From NCBI GenBank assembly GCA_033808805.1, contig JAPXMY010000004.1, positions 68,282 to 132,281 of the forward strand: a stretch of DNA of 64,000 nt, written 5' to 3'. The notes below the pieces were generated by a model. The model was not told the DNA's origin and made no database searches. It saw only the letters and a program-made list of their open reading frames with translations. Both the position numbers and the translations under genes were made by a program. This document shows, piece after piece, positions 35,046 to 44,000 of this stretch; position 1 is the first letter of the stretch; every line of letters begins with the position of its first letter. The stretch comes from UBA1783 sp033808805 (GTDB lineage Bacteria; Bacillota_I; Bacilli_A; Erysipelotrichales; Erysipelotrichaceae).

Positions 35046-35492
35046 ATGAAACAATTTAAAGGAAGAGTAGTAACTCCAGGAACAGTTACGGCGGAAGCTG
35101 TTGTAACAAAAGCTGGTTTTAATACTTTGGCTTCTTTACAGAAATCACTGCAGTTTGGTGATAAGACAGCTAAGGTAACTGATCAGAATAATCCTGAATT
35201 ATATGGTAAACCAATTGCGGGCAAAGCATTATGTTTACCACAGACAATTGGTTCTACTACTGGAGGTCTGGTACTATATTGTGCCTGTGCCATGAAGAGA
35301 AATCCAGCCTGTATGCTATTTGCCAATACCATTGACTCACTGGCATGTGCTGGAGCGGTGCTGGCGGAAGTCTGGATTGATGATGTCAGTATGCCGGTAG
35401 TTGATCAGTTGGGTGATGAATTTTTAAATTATGTAAAAGATGGAATGACAATCACCATTAAAGAAGATGGTATTGTCGAAGTGGAGGGTTAA
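35046..35492 (+). CDS. aconitase X swivel (small) subunit, DUF126
   Basis: This 148-residue protein is the swivelling domain partner of aconitase X: FKGRVVTPGTVTAEAVVTKAGFNTLA, then GKPIAGKALCLPQTIGSTTGG, the conserved Ser/Gly loop of DUF126. It is immediately downstream of the large subunit with RBS GGAGGT. The two form one heteromeric dehydratase. Confidence 0.9.
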   Translation: MKQFKGRVVTPGTVTAEAVVTKAGFNTLASLQKSLQFGDKTAKVTDQNNPELYGKPIAGKALCLPQTIGSTTGGLVLYCACAMKRNPACMLFANTIDSLACAGAVLAEVWIDDVSMPVVDQLGDEFLNYVKDGMTITIKEDGIVEVEG

Positions 35493-35494
35493 TA

Positions 35495-37546
35495 ATGGAA
35501 GAAAAATATAGTGCCTTGTTTACTCCTTGGAAAATAGGAAATTTAGAAATTAAAAATAGAATTGTCATGTGTCCAATGGGGGGCACCAGTATCTTTGGCT
35601 GGATGGAACCAAACCATTTTGATAAGGAAGCTGCCAACTTCTTATTGGAAAAAGCTAAAAACAATGTTGGACTGGTTATTCCTGGTATTGCACCTATCAA
35701 AGACCCAATGGGCGGCATGTGGTTGTATCAGAATAAGGGTAAATTTAAAAAGCTAAAGGAGTTTATGGATGAATTCCATAAAACTGGGGCCAAAATGTTT
35801 ATTCAGCTGACGGCTGGTTTTGGTAGAGCAATGGCTGTCAATCATTTAATGGTTCTGATGCTTAAAAATAAGGTTGTTGGTACCTTGGGTAAGCCAATCT
35901 TTGATATGGATTATATTACTGCCAGTGCTTCAGCTACACCAAACAGATGGGCAGATGATATCTATTCTCGTCCGATGACAAAAGAAGAGATAAAAGAGAT
36001 AGTTGAAGCTTTTGCGAAAACTGCCAAGCTTTGTATGGAAGCTGGAGTAGATGGAGTAGAAATTCACGCTGTCCATGAAGGTTATCTGTTAGATCAGTTC
36101 ACTTTGAAGTACTCTAATTTCAGAGAGGATGAATATGGTGGTTCTTTTGAAAACAGATATCGTTTTCCAGTAGAAATAGTTCAGGCAATTAAACGTGAGT
36201 GTGGTAAAGACTATCCAGTTTCACTGAGATATTCAGTTGTTTCTAAAACCAAGGGTTTTAGAAGTGGGGCTTTACCTGGTGAAGAATATGTTGAAGTGGG
36301 AAGAGATATGGAAGAATCAGAAAGAGCTGCCAAGTACTTACAGGATGCAGGTTATGATATGCTTAACTGTGATAATGGTACTTATGATGCCTGGTACTGG
36401 GCTCATCCACCAGGATATATGGATAAAAACTGTAATCTCAAATACGTAGAACATATTAAAAACTTTGTTGATATTCCAGTTGTCTGTGCGGGAAATATGG
36501 ATATCGCTGATGGAGCTGAATCAATTGCCGAAAACAGAATTGATGGTTTAGGAATTGCCAGACAGTTTTTGGTTGATCCAACCTGGGTAACCAAACTGAT
36601 GGCTGGTAAAGAAGAAGAAATTAAACCATGTATCCGCTGTCACAATGCCTGTTTTACGATGGCTAAATATGAGGGTAGTGCTAATGATCAGGATTTAATT
36701 GATGCCTTGAAGATGGCAAGATGTGCACTGAACCCAATTACCATGCAGACTAAAAAATATAAGGTTGTAGAAACCAACAATCCTAAAAAAGTAGCTATAA
36801 TTGGTGGTGGTGTTGGCGGAATGGAAATAGCCCTGCTATTAAAAGCTCGAGGACATCATCCAGTGATTTATGAAAAGAATGATGTTTTAGGTGGTATCTT
36901 TATTCAGGCAGCTAACTTCCCATTTAAAGAAAATGATAAGAAATTGCTGCAGTGGTATTTAAGAGAAATCAAAGAAAAAGAAATTGAAGTCAATTTCAAT
37001 ACTGAAATCAAGGATATTTCCACTTTAGATGCTGATGAGATTGTCATCGCTACTGGTTCAACACCAAAAACTCTGCCAATTAAAGGTTTTGAAAAAACAA
37101 TAGATGCTACTGACTATTTAAGAGGTGTAGAAGTTGGTGAAAATGTTGTTGTCATCGGTGGAGGTTTGACTGGCTGTGAAGTAGCCTACGATTTAATCCT
37201 GAAGGGTAAAAAACCAGTTGTGGTAGAAATGAAAAATGACTTGATTGCGGTTAAGGGAGTCTGCCTGGCTAACAGTTCATTCTTAAGAGAAATGCTGGCT
37301 TATAAAGAAGCGCCAGTCTATCTGAATTCGGTAGCTACTGAAATCAGAGATGATGGAGTAACTATTAAAGATAAAGATGGAAAAGTTACTGACATCAAGG
37401 CAGATAGCGTAATTTCAGCAGTTGGATACAATCCTGCCCCACTGACATCAAAAGCTAAAAATGTTCATCTGGTTGGTGACTGTCGAAAAGTAGGAAATCT
37501 GAGAACAGTTATCTGGCGTGCCTGGGATGTGGGAATGAGAATTTAA
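35495..37546 (+). CDS. 2-enoate reductase / old-yellow-enzyme family FMN-FAD-FeS oxidoreductase
   Basis: This 683-residue protein has an N-terminal OYE TIM barrel (LFTPWKIGNLEIKNRIVMCPMG, GVDGVEIHAVHEGYLLDQF), an Fe-S motif CIRCHNAC, then an FAD domain (IIGGGVGGMEIALLLKARGH) and an NAD(P)H domain (VIGGGLTGCEVAYDL). The fourth cluster Cys comes 23 residues after the third, a longer spacing than usual. It would reduce C=C bonds of alpha,beta-unsaturated acids or related compounds. Two bases separate it from the AcnX genes, suggesting it acts on the dehydration product. Confidence 0.9.
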   Translation: MEEKYSALFTPWKIGNLEIKNRIVMCPMGGTSIFGWMEPNHFDKEAANFLLEKAKNNVGLVIPGIAPIKDPMGGMWLYQNKGKFKKLKEFMDEFHKTGAKMFIQLTAGFGRAMAVNHLMVLMLKNKVVGTLGKPIFDMDYITASASATPNRWADDIYSRPMTKEEIKEIVEAFAKTAKLCMEAGVDGVEIHAVHEGYLLDQFTLKYSNFREDEYGGSFENRYRFPVEIVQAIKRECGKDYPVSLRYSVVSKTKGFRSGALPGEEYVEVGRDMEESERAAKYLQDAGYDMLNCDNGTYDAWYWAHPPGYMDKNCNLKYVEHIKNFVDIPVVCAGNMDIADGAESIAENRIDGLGIARQFLVDPTWVTKLMAGKEEEIKPCIRCHNACFTMAKYEGSANDQDLIDALKMARCALNPITMQTKKYKVVETNNPKKVAIIGGGVGGMEIALLLKARGHHPVIYEKNDVLGGIFIQAANFPFKENDKKLLQWYLREIKEKEIEVNFNTEIKDISTLDADEIVIATGSTPKTLPIKGFEKTIDATDYLRGVEVGENVVVIGGGLTGCEVAYDLILKGKKPVVVEMKNDLIAVKGVCLANSSFLREMLAYKEAPVYLNSVATEIRDDGVTIKDKDGKVTDIKADSVISAVGYNPAPLTSKAKNVHLVGDCRKVGNLRTVIWRAWDVGMRI

Positions 37547-37552
37547 ACAAGT

Positions 37553-37584
37553 AAAAAGACAAGTTTTAGCGCTTGTCTTTTTTT
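37553..37584 (+). terminator. terminator of the AcnX operon
   Basis: Arms AAAAAGACAAG and CTTGTCTTTTT with an eight-base loop and more T after. It may also act on the convergent PfkB gene. Confidence 0.85.
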
Positions 37585-37607
37585 GTGATTTAAAATTATT
37601 AATATTT

Positions 37608-38489
37608 TTATTCTATTTCATTAACTTCTTTTAAAGTCGGAATGGAGTCAGCTGCTCCTTTTCTTTGAACGGTTAATGAACTTGCTTTTGTTGCTAATAG
37701 TAAACATTTTTCAGGATTAAAACCTTGTGATAAGCCATAGGAGAAGTAACCCATAAAGGTATCTCCAGCTCCAACAGTGTCAATGGCTTTTACTTTGAAA
37801 GCTTCCTGGAAGATTCTATAATCACCATCCTGATAATATGCACCAATGCTTCCTAAGGTTAAGATGACTTTAGCTTTTGGATACATAACTTTTAATTCAT
37901 CCAGGATTCTAAGCGGATCTGTTTCATTGGTGAAGCCTTTTCCTTCAACTTCATTGATGAAGAAATAATCAATTTTTCTTAAAGGATAGGTGTAAATGTC
38001 ATCATTGAATGGAGAAGGATTTAACATAATGGTTAAACCAAGTTCACTGGCTTTGTTAATCAAATAAATCTGATTGTTGATTTCGTTTTGCAGAATCAAC
38101 AAATCCCCTTTTTCAAACTTCGAAAGAACCATATCGATATATTCAGTAGTAATTGATTGATTGCTTCCACCATAGATGAAAATAGAGTTTTCACCATTTT
38201 CATCAATTTGAATAACGGCATGACCATTTGGCTCGTCAACTTTGTTTAAATAGGTAGTATCAACTTTATTATCAGCTAAAACTTTTTCTAATATTTTAGC
38301 ATCATTACCAATATTGCCAGCTAAATAGACATGCACACCACTTCTAGCTAAGGCAATAGAGGCGTTTAACCCTTTACCTCCTGAAACAACGTTGTATTCT
38401 TTGGCGAATATTGTTTCTTTTGGTTTGGCAATTTGTTTAACATAATAATTATGGTCGATGTTTAATGAACTAAAAACTAATATTTTCAT
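37608..38489 (-). CDS. PfkB-family sugar kinase
   Basis: This 293-residue ribokinase-like kinase has GGKGLNASIALARSG near the N-terminus and AIDTVGAGDTFMGYF with the catalytic Asp near the C-terminus. ATG 38489 fits RBS AAAGGAG; the TTG six bases upstream is too close to it. Substrate could be ribose, fructose-phosphate or a nucleoside. It follows the YhhN gene by about 30 bases on the same strand. Confidence 0.88.
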   Translation of the reverse strand: MKILVFSSLNIDHNYYVKQIAKPKETIFAKEYNVVSGGKGLNASIALARSGVHVYLAGNIGNDAKILEKVLADNKVDTTYLNKVDEPNGHAVIQIDENGENSIFIYGGSNQSITTEYIDMVLSKFEKGDLLILQNEINNQIYLINKASELGLTIMLNPSPFNDDIYTYPLRKIDYFFINEVEGKGFTNETDPLRILDELKVMYPKAKVILTLGSIGAYYQDGDYRIFQEAFKVKAIDTVGAGDTFMGYFSYGLSQGFNPEKCLLLATKASSLTVQRKGAADSIPTLKEVNEIE

Positions 38490-38518
38490 TGTCAATTCTC
38501 CTTTCTACAATTATAACA

Positions 38519-39190
38519 TTAAATGAATAACAGACTAAGAGCTATCGCCAGTTGTCCCAGATAGTAAAGCAGCAGATTGGTAACTCGCAGATAGAATTTA
38601 CTTGTTTTACCAAAAGTGTTAAAAATCAGAACAATATCACTGATAGTAAAAAGAATAGCTCCCAATAAGTAGATTAAACCGTTTGTTTGGGGATTGCTAA
38701 AGTAGTTTATTAAGGCCACACTGCTCATAATAACAATAGCTCCAATATAGAAAATCCCAAAAACCTTGAAAGCCATTTTGGCTTCGATTTTTGAAAAAAT
38801 CCATATTAATATTAATATCGTCAAAACCAACCCAATAATAAAAGCTAACAGCCTGTTGGTGCATAGAGGCAATAGTGCCAATAAATAAAAGATATGGCCT
38901 GTTAGGAAAACTAGAATTCCAATTAAGAAAATTAGATTTCCCTTCTTTTCAAAGACGTACCTTAGATTAAGCAGGATATCACCCAGCATGCCGAAAATTA
39001 AGCCTGTTTTAACCATTTTAGCAAACTCTGTGTTGATGCTTTTTTGAGCACAGATAAAACCTAAAACAACAAATATTAATGAAGCAGTCCCTTTAAGAAT
39101 AACTGCAGGAAGATATTTTTGATCATGTTCAGCCTTGATAAATAAAAGTTGAACTAAAATACCGATAGCACCGATTAGTAAATATTTCAT
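38519..39190 (-). CDS. YhhN/TMEM86 family membrane protein (lysoplasmalogenase-like)
   Basis: This 223-residue protein has about eight hydrophobic helices with the YhhN pattern: FGMLGDILLNLRYVFEKKG, LVFLTGHIFYLLALLPL and GAILFTISDIVLIFNTF. The conserved GD, H and SD residues are those of the family. Animal homologues hydrolyse lysoplasmalogen; the bacterial role is less clear. It is upstream gene of the PfkB pair. Confidence 0.85.
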   Translation of the reverse strand: MKYLLIGAIGILVQLLFIKAEHDQKYLPAVILKGTASLIFVVLGFICAQKSINTEFAKMVKTGLIFGMLGDILLNLRYVFEKKGNLIFLIGILVFLTGHIFYLLALLPLCTNRLLAFIIGLVLTILILIWIFSKIEAKMAFKVFGIFYIGAIVIMSSVALINYFSNPQTNGLIYLLGAILFTISDIVLIFNTFGKTSKFYLRVTNLLLYYLGQLAIALSLLFI

Positions 39191-39380
39191 TGGCTGGCTC
39201 CTTTTATTTAATTATATTATACAACGAAAAAAGGTAAAATAATTGTGTAGTTGAGAGCTCATCTTCAGAAAAAAAGTAAGGTAGGACATTTCTAATAAGT
39301 CTTATAAAAAAGCTGATGAAAATAAAACATCACTTTCTATTAATATTGATTTTTGGGATATTTTTAAAACCATTGATTAA

Positions 39381-39410
39381 TTGAATTAATGATTATAAAT
39401 GACTTATAAT
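39381..39410 (+). promoter_or_regulatory. promoter before the small basic protein
   Basis: TTGAAT and TATAAT are 18 bases apart, 23 bases before the ATG at 39434. The rest of 39191-39380 shows nothing recognisable. Confidence 0.6.
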
Positions 39411-39433
39411 TTATATAGGAGATAACAACAATT

Positions 39434-39616
39434 ATGGATAATCGTAAAAAATACTCATTTTTATCACAAATGACGCTCTTTGGTGTTCTGGTGTATAAGT
39501 ATTTTAAACAAAAGAAAAGAGAAAAGAAATATGCTAAGGAACTGGCTGCCAATAGGGAACGTCTTGGACTTGATAAAGAAATTTATCCACAAAAGAAAAG
39601 TGAAGATAAGGTATAA
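39434..39616 (+). CDS. small basic protein of unknown function
   Basis: This 60-residue protein has one weakly hydrophobic segment (MTLFGVLVYKYF) followed by a Lys/Arg/Glu-rich helix (KQKKREKKYAKELAANRERLGL). It has a clear promoter, and RBS AGGAG is present but 15 or so bases from the ATG. Composition looks like real protein. Family not recognised. Confidence 0.6.
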   Translation: MDNRKKYSFLSQMTLFGVLVYKYFKQKKREKKYAKELAANRERLGLDKEIYPQKKSEDKV

Positions 39617-39766
39617 AAAGGTATTTAACTTTATTTTCTAGTATCTTATTAATAAAATGGATAGATTATTTACTGTTCAGTGTTTTCTTATGGGTATATT
39701 TTAAACTATTAAAAAAATGAATAACAAATAAGAAGTGTTACAATGTAATAGATAAGGAGGAAAAAG

Positions 39767-40321
39767 ATGAAAATTGCAGTTTTATTGGCTTCTGGTTTTG
39801 AAGAGGCGGAAGCTTTATTTACAACCGATATTTTTAGAAGAGCAAATATAAAAACGGATTTAGTCAGTATTAATGCTGAAAAAACAGTTGTTGGCTCGCA
39901 TAACATTAAAGTTATTGCGGATTGTGTGTTAGATGACAACATTTATAATTATGACATGATTGTTCTTCCTGGTGGCTTACCTGGCGCAACCAATCTTAGA
40001 GATGATAAAAGAGTTATCGAAGCAATAAAATATTTTTACGAAAATGATAAGTACATTGGCGCAATTTGTGCGGCCCCTATTGTTTTAGCTGAAGCAGATA
40101 TAATCAAAGGGAAAAATATTACCTCATATCCTGGATTTGAAAAAGATTTAAAAAAAGGAAACTACCTGGAAGATAAAGTTGTTGTTGATGGTAAAATAAT
40201 TACTGCCAGAGGACCGGCTATAACAATGGATTTTGCTTTTAAAATTATTGAATTATTAGGCTATGATGCTTCTAAATTAAAAGAAGGCATGCTTTATAAT
40301 ATGCTGATGCAGACAAAGTAA
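39767..40321 (+). CDS. DJ-1/PfpI family protein
   Basis: This 184-residue protein has the DJ-1 nucleophile elbow AICAAPIVLA (Cys101) with the supporting Glu in FEEAEA. Length and the YDMIVLPGGLPGATNL strand fit the YajL/DJ-1 branch. Likely role is stress-related glyoxalase or deglycase-type chemistry. RBS AAGGAGG; monocistronic. Confidence 0.9.
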   Translation: MKIAVLLASGFEEAEALFTTDIFRRANIKTDLVSINAEKTVVGSHNIKVIADCVLDDNIYNYDMIVLPGGLPGATNLRDDKRVIEAIKYFYENDKYIGAICAAPIVLAEADIIKGKNITSYPGFEKDLKKGNYLEDKVVVDGKIITARGPAITMDFAFKIIELLGYDASKLKEGMLYNMLMQTK

Positions 40322-40324
40322 AAT

Positions 40325-40375
40325 AACTGTCCAAAAATCTATTTAAGAAGTAGATTAAAGGACAGTTTTATTTTT
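40325..40375 (+). terminator. terminator of the DJ-1 gene
   Basis: Outer arms AACTGTCC/GGACAGTT enclose inner arms AATCT/AGATT and are followed by TTATTTTT. Confidence 0.8.
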
Positions 40376-40414
40376 GACCTTTAGAGTTTTGATTTCTCTA
40401 TGGCAAGCAAGTAA

Positions 40415-40442
40415 TTGAATTAAGAGGTAAAAATGTTATAAT
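40415..40442 (+). promoter_or_regulatory. extended -10 promoter of the cysS operon
   Basis: TTGAAT, 16 bases, then TGTTATAAT. The leader is only about 15 bases, so there is no T-box. Confidence 0.7.
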
Positions 40443-40463
40443 TTACTGAAGGAGGTAAATTGT

Positions 40464-41798
40464 ATGAAACTATATAATTCGTATACCTTAAAAGTTGAAG
40501 AGTTTAAACCAATTATTGAAGGGCAGGTTTCCATGTATGTTTGTGGACCAACAGTCTATAATCATGCCCATATTGGAAATGCCAGACCGATAGTTGTTTT
40601 TGATACGTTAAGAAGGGTTTTTGAAGCCTTGGGCTATGAAGTCAAGTTTGTCAGTAACTTTACTGATGTTGACGATAAGATTATCAACAGCGCTTTACAA
40701 GAAGGAGTAGATGAGGGAATCATCGCTCAAAGATACATTGATGCTTACAACGATGTAAGAGCTGCTTTAAATGTACTGCCTTTAGATGCAACTCCGAGAG
40801 TTACAGAAACAATGGATGAGATTATTGAGTTTATTGGTCGACTTGTAGAAAATGGCAGTGCCTATGAAGTAAATGGAGATGTCTATTTTTCCGTTGATGC
40901 TGACGAGAACTATGGTCAGTTATCTCATCAAAATGTGGAAGATTTAATGGCGGGAGCCCGCATAGAAGAAAATGATCAGAAAAGGAATCCTTTAGATTTT
41001 GTTTTATGGAAAAAGACTCAAGAAGGAATCAAATGGGATTCACCTTGGGGACAGGGAAGACCTGGTTGGCATACTGAGTGTGTGGTTATGATTGATAAAG
41101 AATTTGATAACAAGATGATTGACATTCATGGTGGTGGAAGGGATTTGAAGTTTCCGCATCATGAAAATGAGATGACTCAGTCTGTAATGTGCAATAATCA
41201 TCATCTGGCTAACTACTGGATTCATAATGGAATGCTGGAAACTGAGGGTGGAAAGATGAGCAAATCTTTAGGAAATACTCAGTGGGCTAAAGATGTTATT
41301 GCTGAAAATGGCGCTAATTTGACCAGATGGCTATTGTTGAGTGCTAAATATCGTGACACTCTGATTTATTCAGATGAAACTTATGAAGCCAGCAAGGTTG
41401 AACTGACTAAGATTGAAACAATTTTAAGACAGGTTGAAGTTAAAAAACAGCTGGACAATGTTGTTTTTAACCAGGATTATGATGAAAAGCAGTATCAGGA
41501 GTTTTTAGATGCCATGGCTAATGATTTAAATACTCCTAATGGCTATAAGGTTATCTTTGATACAGTTAAACTATTAAACCAAAGTTTAAGAGTCAGAGAA
41601 ATTGATTATGAAAAAGTTGAAAAACTATACAATGCGATTAAAAAGATGCTCTATATTTTAGGTATTTATATTGATGAAGTGATTTTAACTGAAGATGATA
41701 AACAAATCTATGACAGTTGGAATAAAGCCAAGGCTCAAAAGGATTTTGAAACAGCGGATAAATTCCGAGCCATTTTAATGGAAAGAAACATTCTGTAA
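40464..41798 (+). CDS. cysS: cysteinyl-tRNA synthetase
   Basis: This 444-residue class I synthetase has the zinc Cys27 in MYVCGPTVY, HIGN at 36-39, GWHTECVVM, the metal HGGGRDLKFPHHENE and KMSKSLGN. It charges tRNA-Cys. It heads the conserved cysS-mrnC-rlmB-sigH group of Firmicutes. RBS AAGGAGG. Confidence 0.97.
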   Translation: MKLYNSYTLKVEEFKPIIEGQVSMYVCGPTVYNHAHIGNARPIVVFDTLRRVFEALGYEVKFVSNFTDVDDKIINSALQEGVDEGIIAQRYIDAYNDVRAALNVLPLDATPRVTETMDEIIEFIGRLVENGSAYEVNGDVYFSVDADENYGQLSHQNVEDLMAGARIEENDQKRNPLDFVLWKKTQEGIKWDSPWGQGRPGWHTECVVMIDKEFDNKMIDIHGGGRDLKFPHHENEMTQSVMCNNHHLANYWIHNGMLETEGGKMSKSLGNTQWAKDVIAENGANLTRWLLLSAKYRDTLIYSDETYEASKVELTKIETILRQVEVKKQLDNVVFNQDYDEKQYQEFLDAMANDLNTPNGYKVIFDTVKLLNQSLRVREIDYEKVEKLYNAIKKMLYILGIYIDEVILTEDDKQIYDSWNKAKAQKDFETADKFRAILMERNIL

Positions 41799-41823
41799 AA
41801 AAGGTTTGAAAAAACCTTTTTTC
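41797..41823 (+). terminator. hairpin with T6 between cysS and mrnC
   Basis: An 11-bp stem AAAAAAGGTTT/AAACCTTTTTT with loop GAAA. It may partially terminate, lowering expression of downstream genes. Confidence 0.65.
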
Positions 41824-41843
41824 AAAAAGAAAGGACAAGCGTA

Positions 41844-42224
41844 ATGGATATAAACAAATATGGTTCTTTACAGCTGGCTTTTATCGGTGATGCTCACTAT
41901 AATCTAATGGTTAAAAGAGACATTATAGATGAAAAAGTCAAGATGAATGATTTACAGAAATTAGCAGCTACTTACTGCAGCGCCAGATTTCAGGCAAAAG
42001 CAGCAATTTATCTGCTTGATAATAATTTGTTTTCAGAAGAAGAACTTAGAATTTATAAAAGAGCCAGAAATCAAAAAAGTCATGCCGCGCCAAAAAATAC
42101 TGATATAGTTACCTATAAAACCTCAACAGGGTTTGAAGCTGTATGGGGGTATTGGTATTTGACATCTAATACACAAAAAATTGAAGAAATATGGGAAATT
42201 ATTAAAAATTTAGGAGATGATTAA
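41844..42224 (+). CDS. mrnC: mini-ribonuclease III
   Basis: This 126-residue RNase III catalytic domain without dsRNA-binding domain has LAFIGDAHYNLMVK with the catalytic Asp and KRARNQKS. It matures 23S rRNA in Gram-positives. Its end meets the start region of rlmB. Confidence 0.93.
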   Translation: MDINKYGSLQLAFIGDAHYNLMVKRDIIDEKVKMNDLQKLAATYCSARFQAKAAIYLLDNNLFSEEELRIYKRARNQKSHAAPKNTDIVTYKTSTGFEAVWGYWYLTSNTQKIEEIWEIIKNLGDD

Positions 42225-42225
42225 T

Positions 42226-42951
42226 ATGACACAATTGGTTTATGGGAAAAATGTTATTCTAAATTTGTTGAAGAAGAATAAAGAAATCGATTTTTTATAT
42301 ATTCAAAAAGGTAGAACTGATGATGATGTTTTATATCTGGCAAAGAAAAATAATGTCAGTTACCAGATAGTTGACCGAAAGTTTTTAGACAAGCTGATAA
42401 AAGGAAATCATCAGGGTTATGTAGCTCAAATCAAAGAGTACAGAACATACACGATTGAAGAGATCACAGAAGCTATTCCTGTAGACAAGCAACCACTTCT
42501 AGTTGCTTTGGATGGTTTAGAAGATCCTCAGAACCTTGGAGCAATACTGAGGACTGCAGCCTGTGTCGGGGTTGATGGGGTGATTATTGAAAAAAATCGA
42601 AGCGTCTCTTTAAACAGCACCGTAGCCAAAGTGTCGGTTGGAGCGATTGATGTTGTCAAGGTTGCCAGAGTAACCAACCTGTCTCAAACTCTTAATAAGC
42701 TTAAGGAAGATGGCTATTGGATTATTGGCTCCGATATACAGGAAGCCCAGGATTATCGCAGTGTTGACTACAATCTGCCGCTGGTGCTGGTTATCGGTTC
42801 TGAAGGAAAAGGAATGCGCAGATTAGTGAAAGAAAACTGTGATATAAAAGTAATGCTGCCGATGGAAAGTGATATTGGTTCACTGAATGCTTCGGTAGCC
42901 TGTGCGGTTCTGCTTTATCAAATTTACAGTCAACGATTCCCGCTTAAATAA
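42226..42951 (+). CDS. rlmB: 23S rRNA (guanosine 2'-O) methyltransferase RlmB/TrmH family
   Basis: This ~241-residue SPOUT enzyme has NLGAILRTAACVG, VIGSEGKGMRRL and SLNASVACAVLLY, motifs 1-3 of the SpoU family. ATG 42226 is chosen because RBS AGGAG is immediately before the in-frame ATG at 42217. It lies in the usual cysS-mrnC-rlmB order. Confidence 0.92.
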   Translation: MTQLVYGKNVILNLLKKNKEIDFLYIQKGRTDDDVLYLAKKNNVSYQIVDRKFLDKLIKGNHQGYVAQIKEYRTYTIEEITEAIPVDKQPLLVALDGLEDPQNLGAILRTAACVGVDGVIIEKNRSVSLNSTVAKVSVGAIDVVKVARVTNLSQTLNKLKEDGYWIIGSDIQEAQDYRSVDYNLPLVLVIGSEGKGMRRLVKENCDIKVMLPMESDIGSLNASVACAVLLYQIYSQRFPLK

Positions 42952-42965
42952 ATAAGAGGGTTAGT

Positions 42966-43553
42966 ATGGAAAGAAATAATGATTACGAATTGTTGTATTT
43001 AATTAGAAACAAAGATGAAGGGGCTTTAGAGAAATTGATTGAAAACTATAAGCCAATAATCTATAAAATGTATTATCAATTACGTCGTAAATTAGATTCT
43101 TTCCACTTTGATGATGGCTATCAGGCAGGACTGGTCGGTTTATATACAGCAGTCAGCTACTATAAGGAAGATAAGAATATGGCTTTTTCCACTTTTGCGA
43201 TTATGTGCATTACCCGGGAAATGTATGCGACATATCGCAAAGAGAGAAAAAACAACTATGCTCAAAACAGTCGAATCCTTTCTTTGGATATGAAATTAAA
43301 TGAGGCAGAAGAATTATATCTATCCGATGTAAATCTGATTGATCAAAAAAATGATCCAGAATCACTGGCCATAAGCAGTTGCCTTTTGGAAGAAGTTTAT
43401 GGAATATTGGATAAAAAGGAAGCTGAAGTTTTGCAGTTGAAAGCTAAAGGATACACTTATCAGGAAATGGCTGACCATCTTGGAGTCAAAGCCAAAACGA
43501 TTGATAACTATATTCAAAAAATCAGAAAAAAATTGCAGTCTTTGTTTGACTAG
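42966..43553 (+). CDS. sigH: RNA polymerase sigma-70 family factor, SigH-like
   Basis: This 195-residue factor has region 2 (FDDGYQAGLVGLYTAVSYYKEDKNMAFSTFAIMCITREM) and a region 4 HTH (EVLQLKAKGYTYQEMADHLGVKAKTIDNYIQKIRKKL). Position directly before rpmG-secE-nusG is that of sigH in Firmicutes. Whether it controls competence or another programme here is unknown. Confidence 0.85.
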   Translation: MERNNDYELLYLIRNKDEGALEKLIENYKPIIYKMYYQLRRKLDSFHFDDGYQAGLVGLYTAVSYYKEDKNMAFSTFAIMCITREMYATYRKERKNNYAQNSRILSLDMKLNEAEELYLSDVNLIDQKNDPESLAISSCLLEEVYGILDKKEAEVLQLKAKGYTYQEMADHLGVKAKTIDNYIQKIRKKLQSLFD

Positions 43554-43605
43554 ATAATGGCTTTATGTTAAAGTAAATAGTACGAATGAAGGAGTGTTTT
43601 TGATT

Positions 43606-43764
43606 ATGGGTTCAACAAAAAATAAGGTAATCATGACTTGCAGCGAGTGTCTGTCAAGAAATTATACAACCAATCGAAATCGCAAAACTTCAAGTGAACG
43701 TTTAGAGTTATTAAAGTATTGTAAAAAATGCGATAGGCATACATTACATAAAGAAACCAAGTAG
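43606..43764 (+). CDS. rpmG: 50S ribosomal protein L33
   Basis: This 52-residue protein (MGSTKNKVIMTCSEC...) retains both zinc Cys pairs (CSEC and CKKC), the C+ form of L33. RBS AAGGAG lies 13 or so bases upstream. It is eight bases before secE. Confidence 0.95.
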   Translation: MGSTKNKVIMTCSECLSRNYTTNRNRKTSSERLELLKYCKKCDRHTLHKETK

Positions 43765-43772
43765 GAGGATTT

Positions 43773-44000
43773 ATGGCAAAATCAAAAGGTAAAAAAAGTA
43801 AACCAAACAGTGGAAATCCAATTTCACGTTTTTTCTCAGGCGTAGCAACTGAAATAAAAAGAATCAGATGGCCAAAGTTTTCAGAGTTAGTAGCTGACAC
43901 AGGAAGGGTATTGGCATTCTGTATTTTATTTGCTATTTTCTTCGTTTTATGTGACTTAGTTGTTTCAAAATTCTTGATTATGATTGGAGTTGGCAGATAA
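43773..44000 (+). CDS. secE: preprotein translocase subunit SecE
   Basis: This 75-residue protein has the conserved EIKRIRWPKFSEL segment and one C-terminal transmembrane helix (VLAFCILFAIFFVLCDLVV). It stabilises SecY. The last base of its stop is the first of the nusG ATG. Confidence 0.95.
   Translation: MAKSKGKKSKPNSGNPISRFFSGVATEIKRIRWPKFSELVADTGRVLAFCILFAIFFVLCDLVVSKFLIMIGVGR

Noticed and set aside
40376..40463. T-box before cysS
   Set aside because: The extended -10 promoter lies only about 20 bases before the start codon, leaving no room for a T-box leader.
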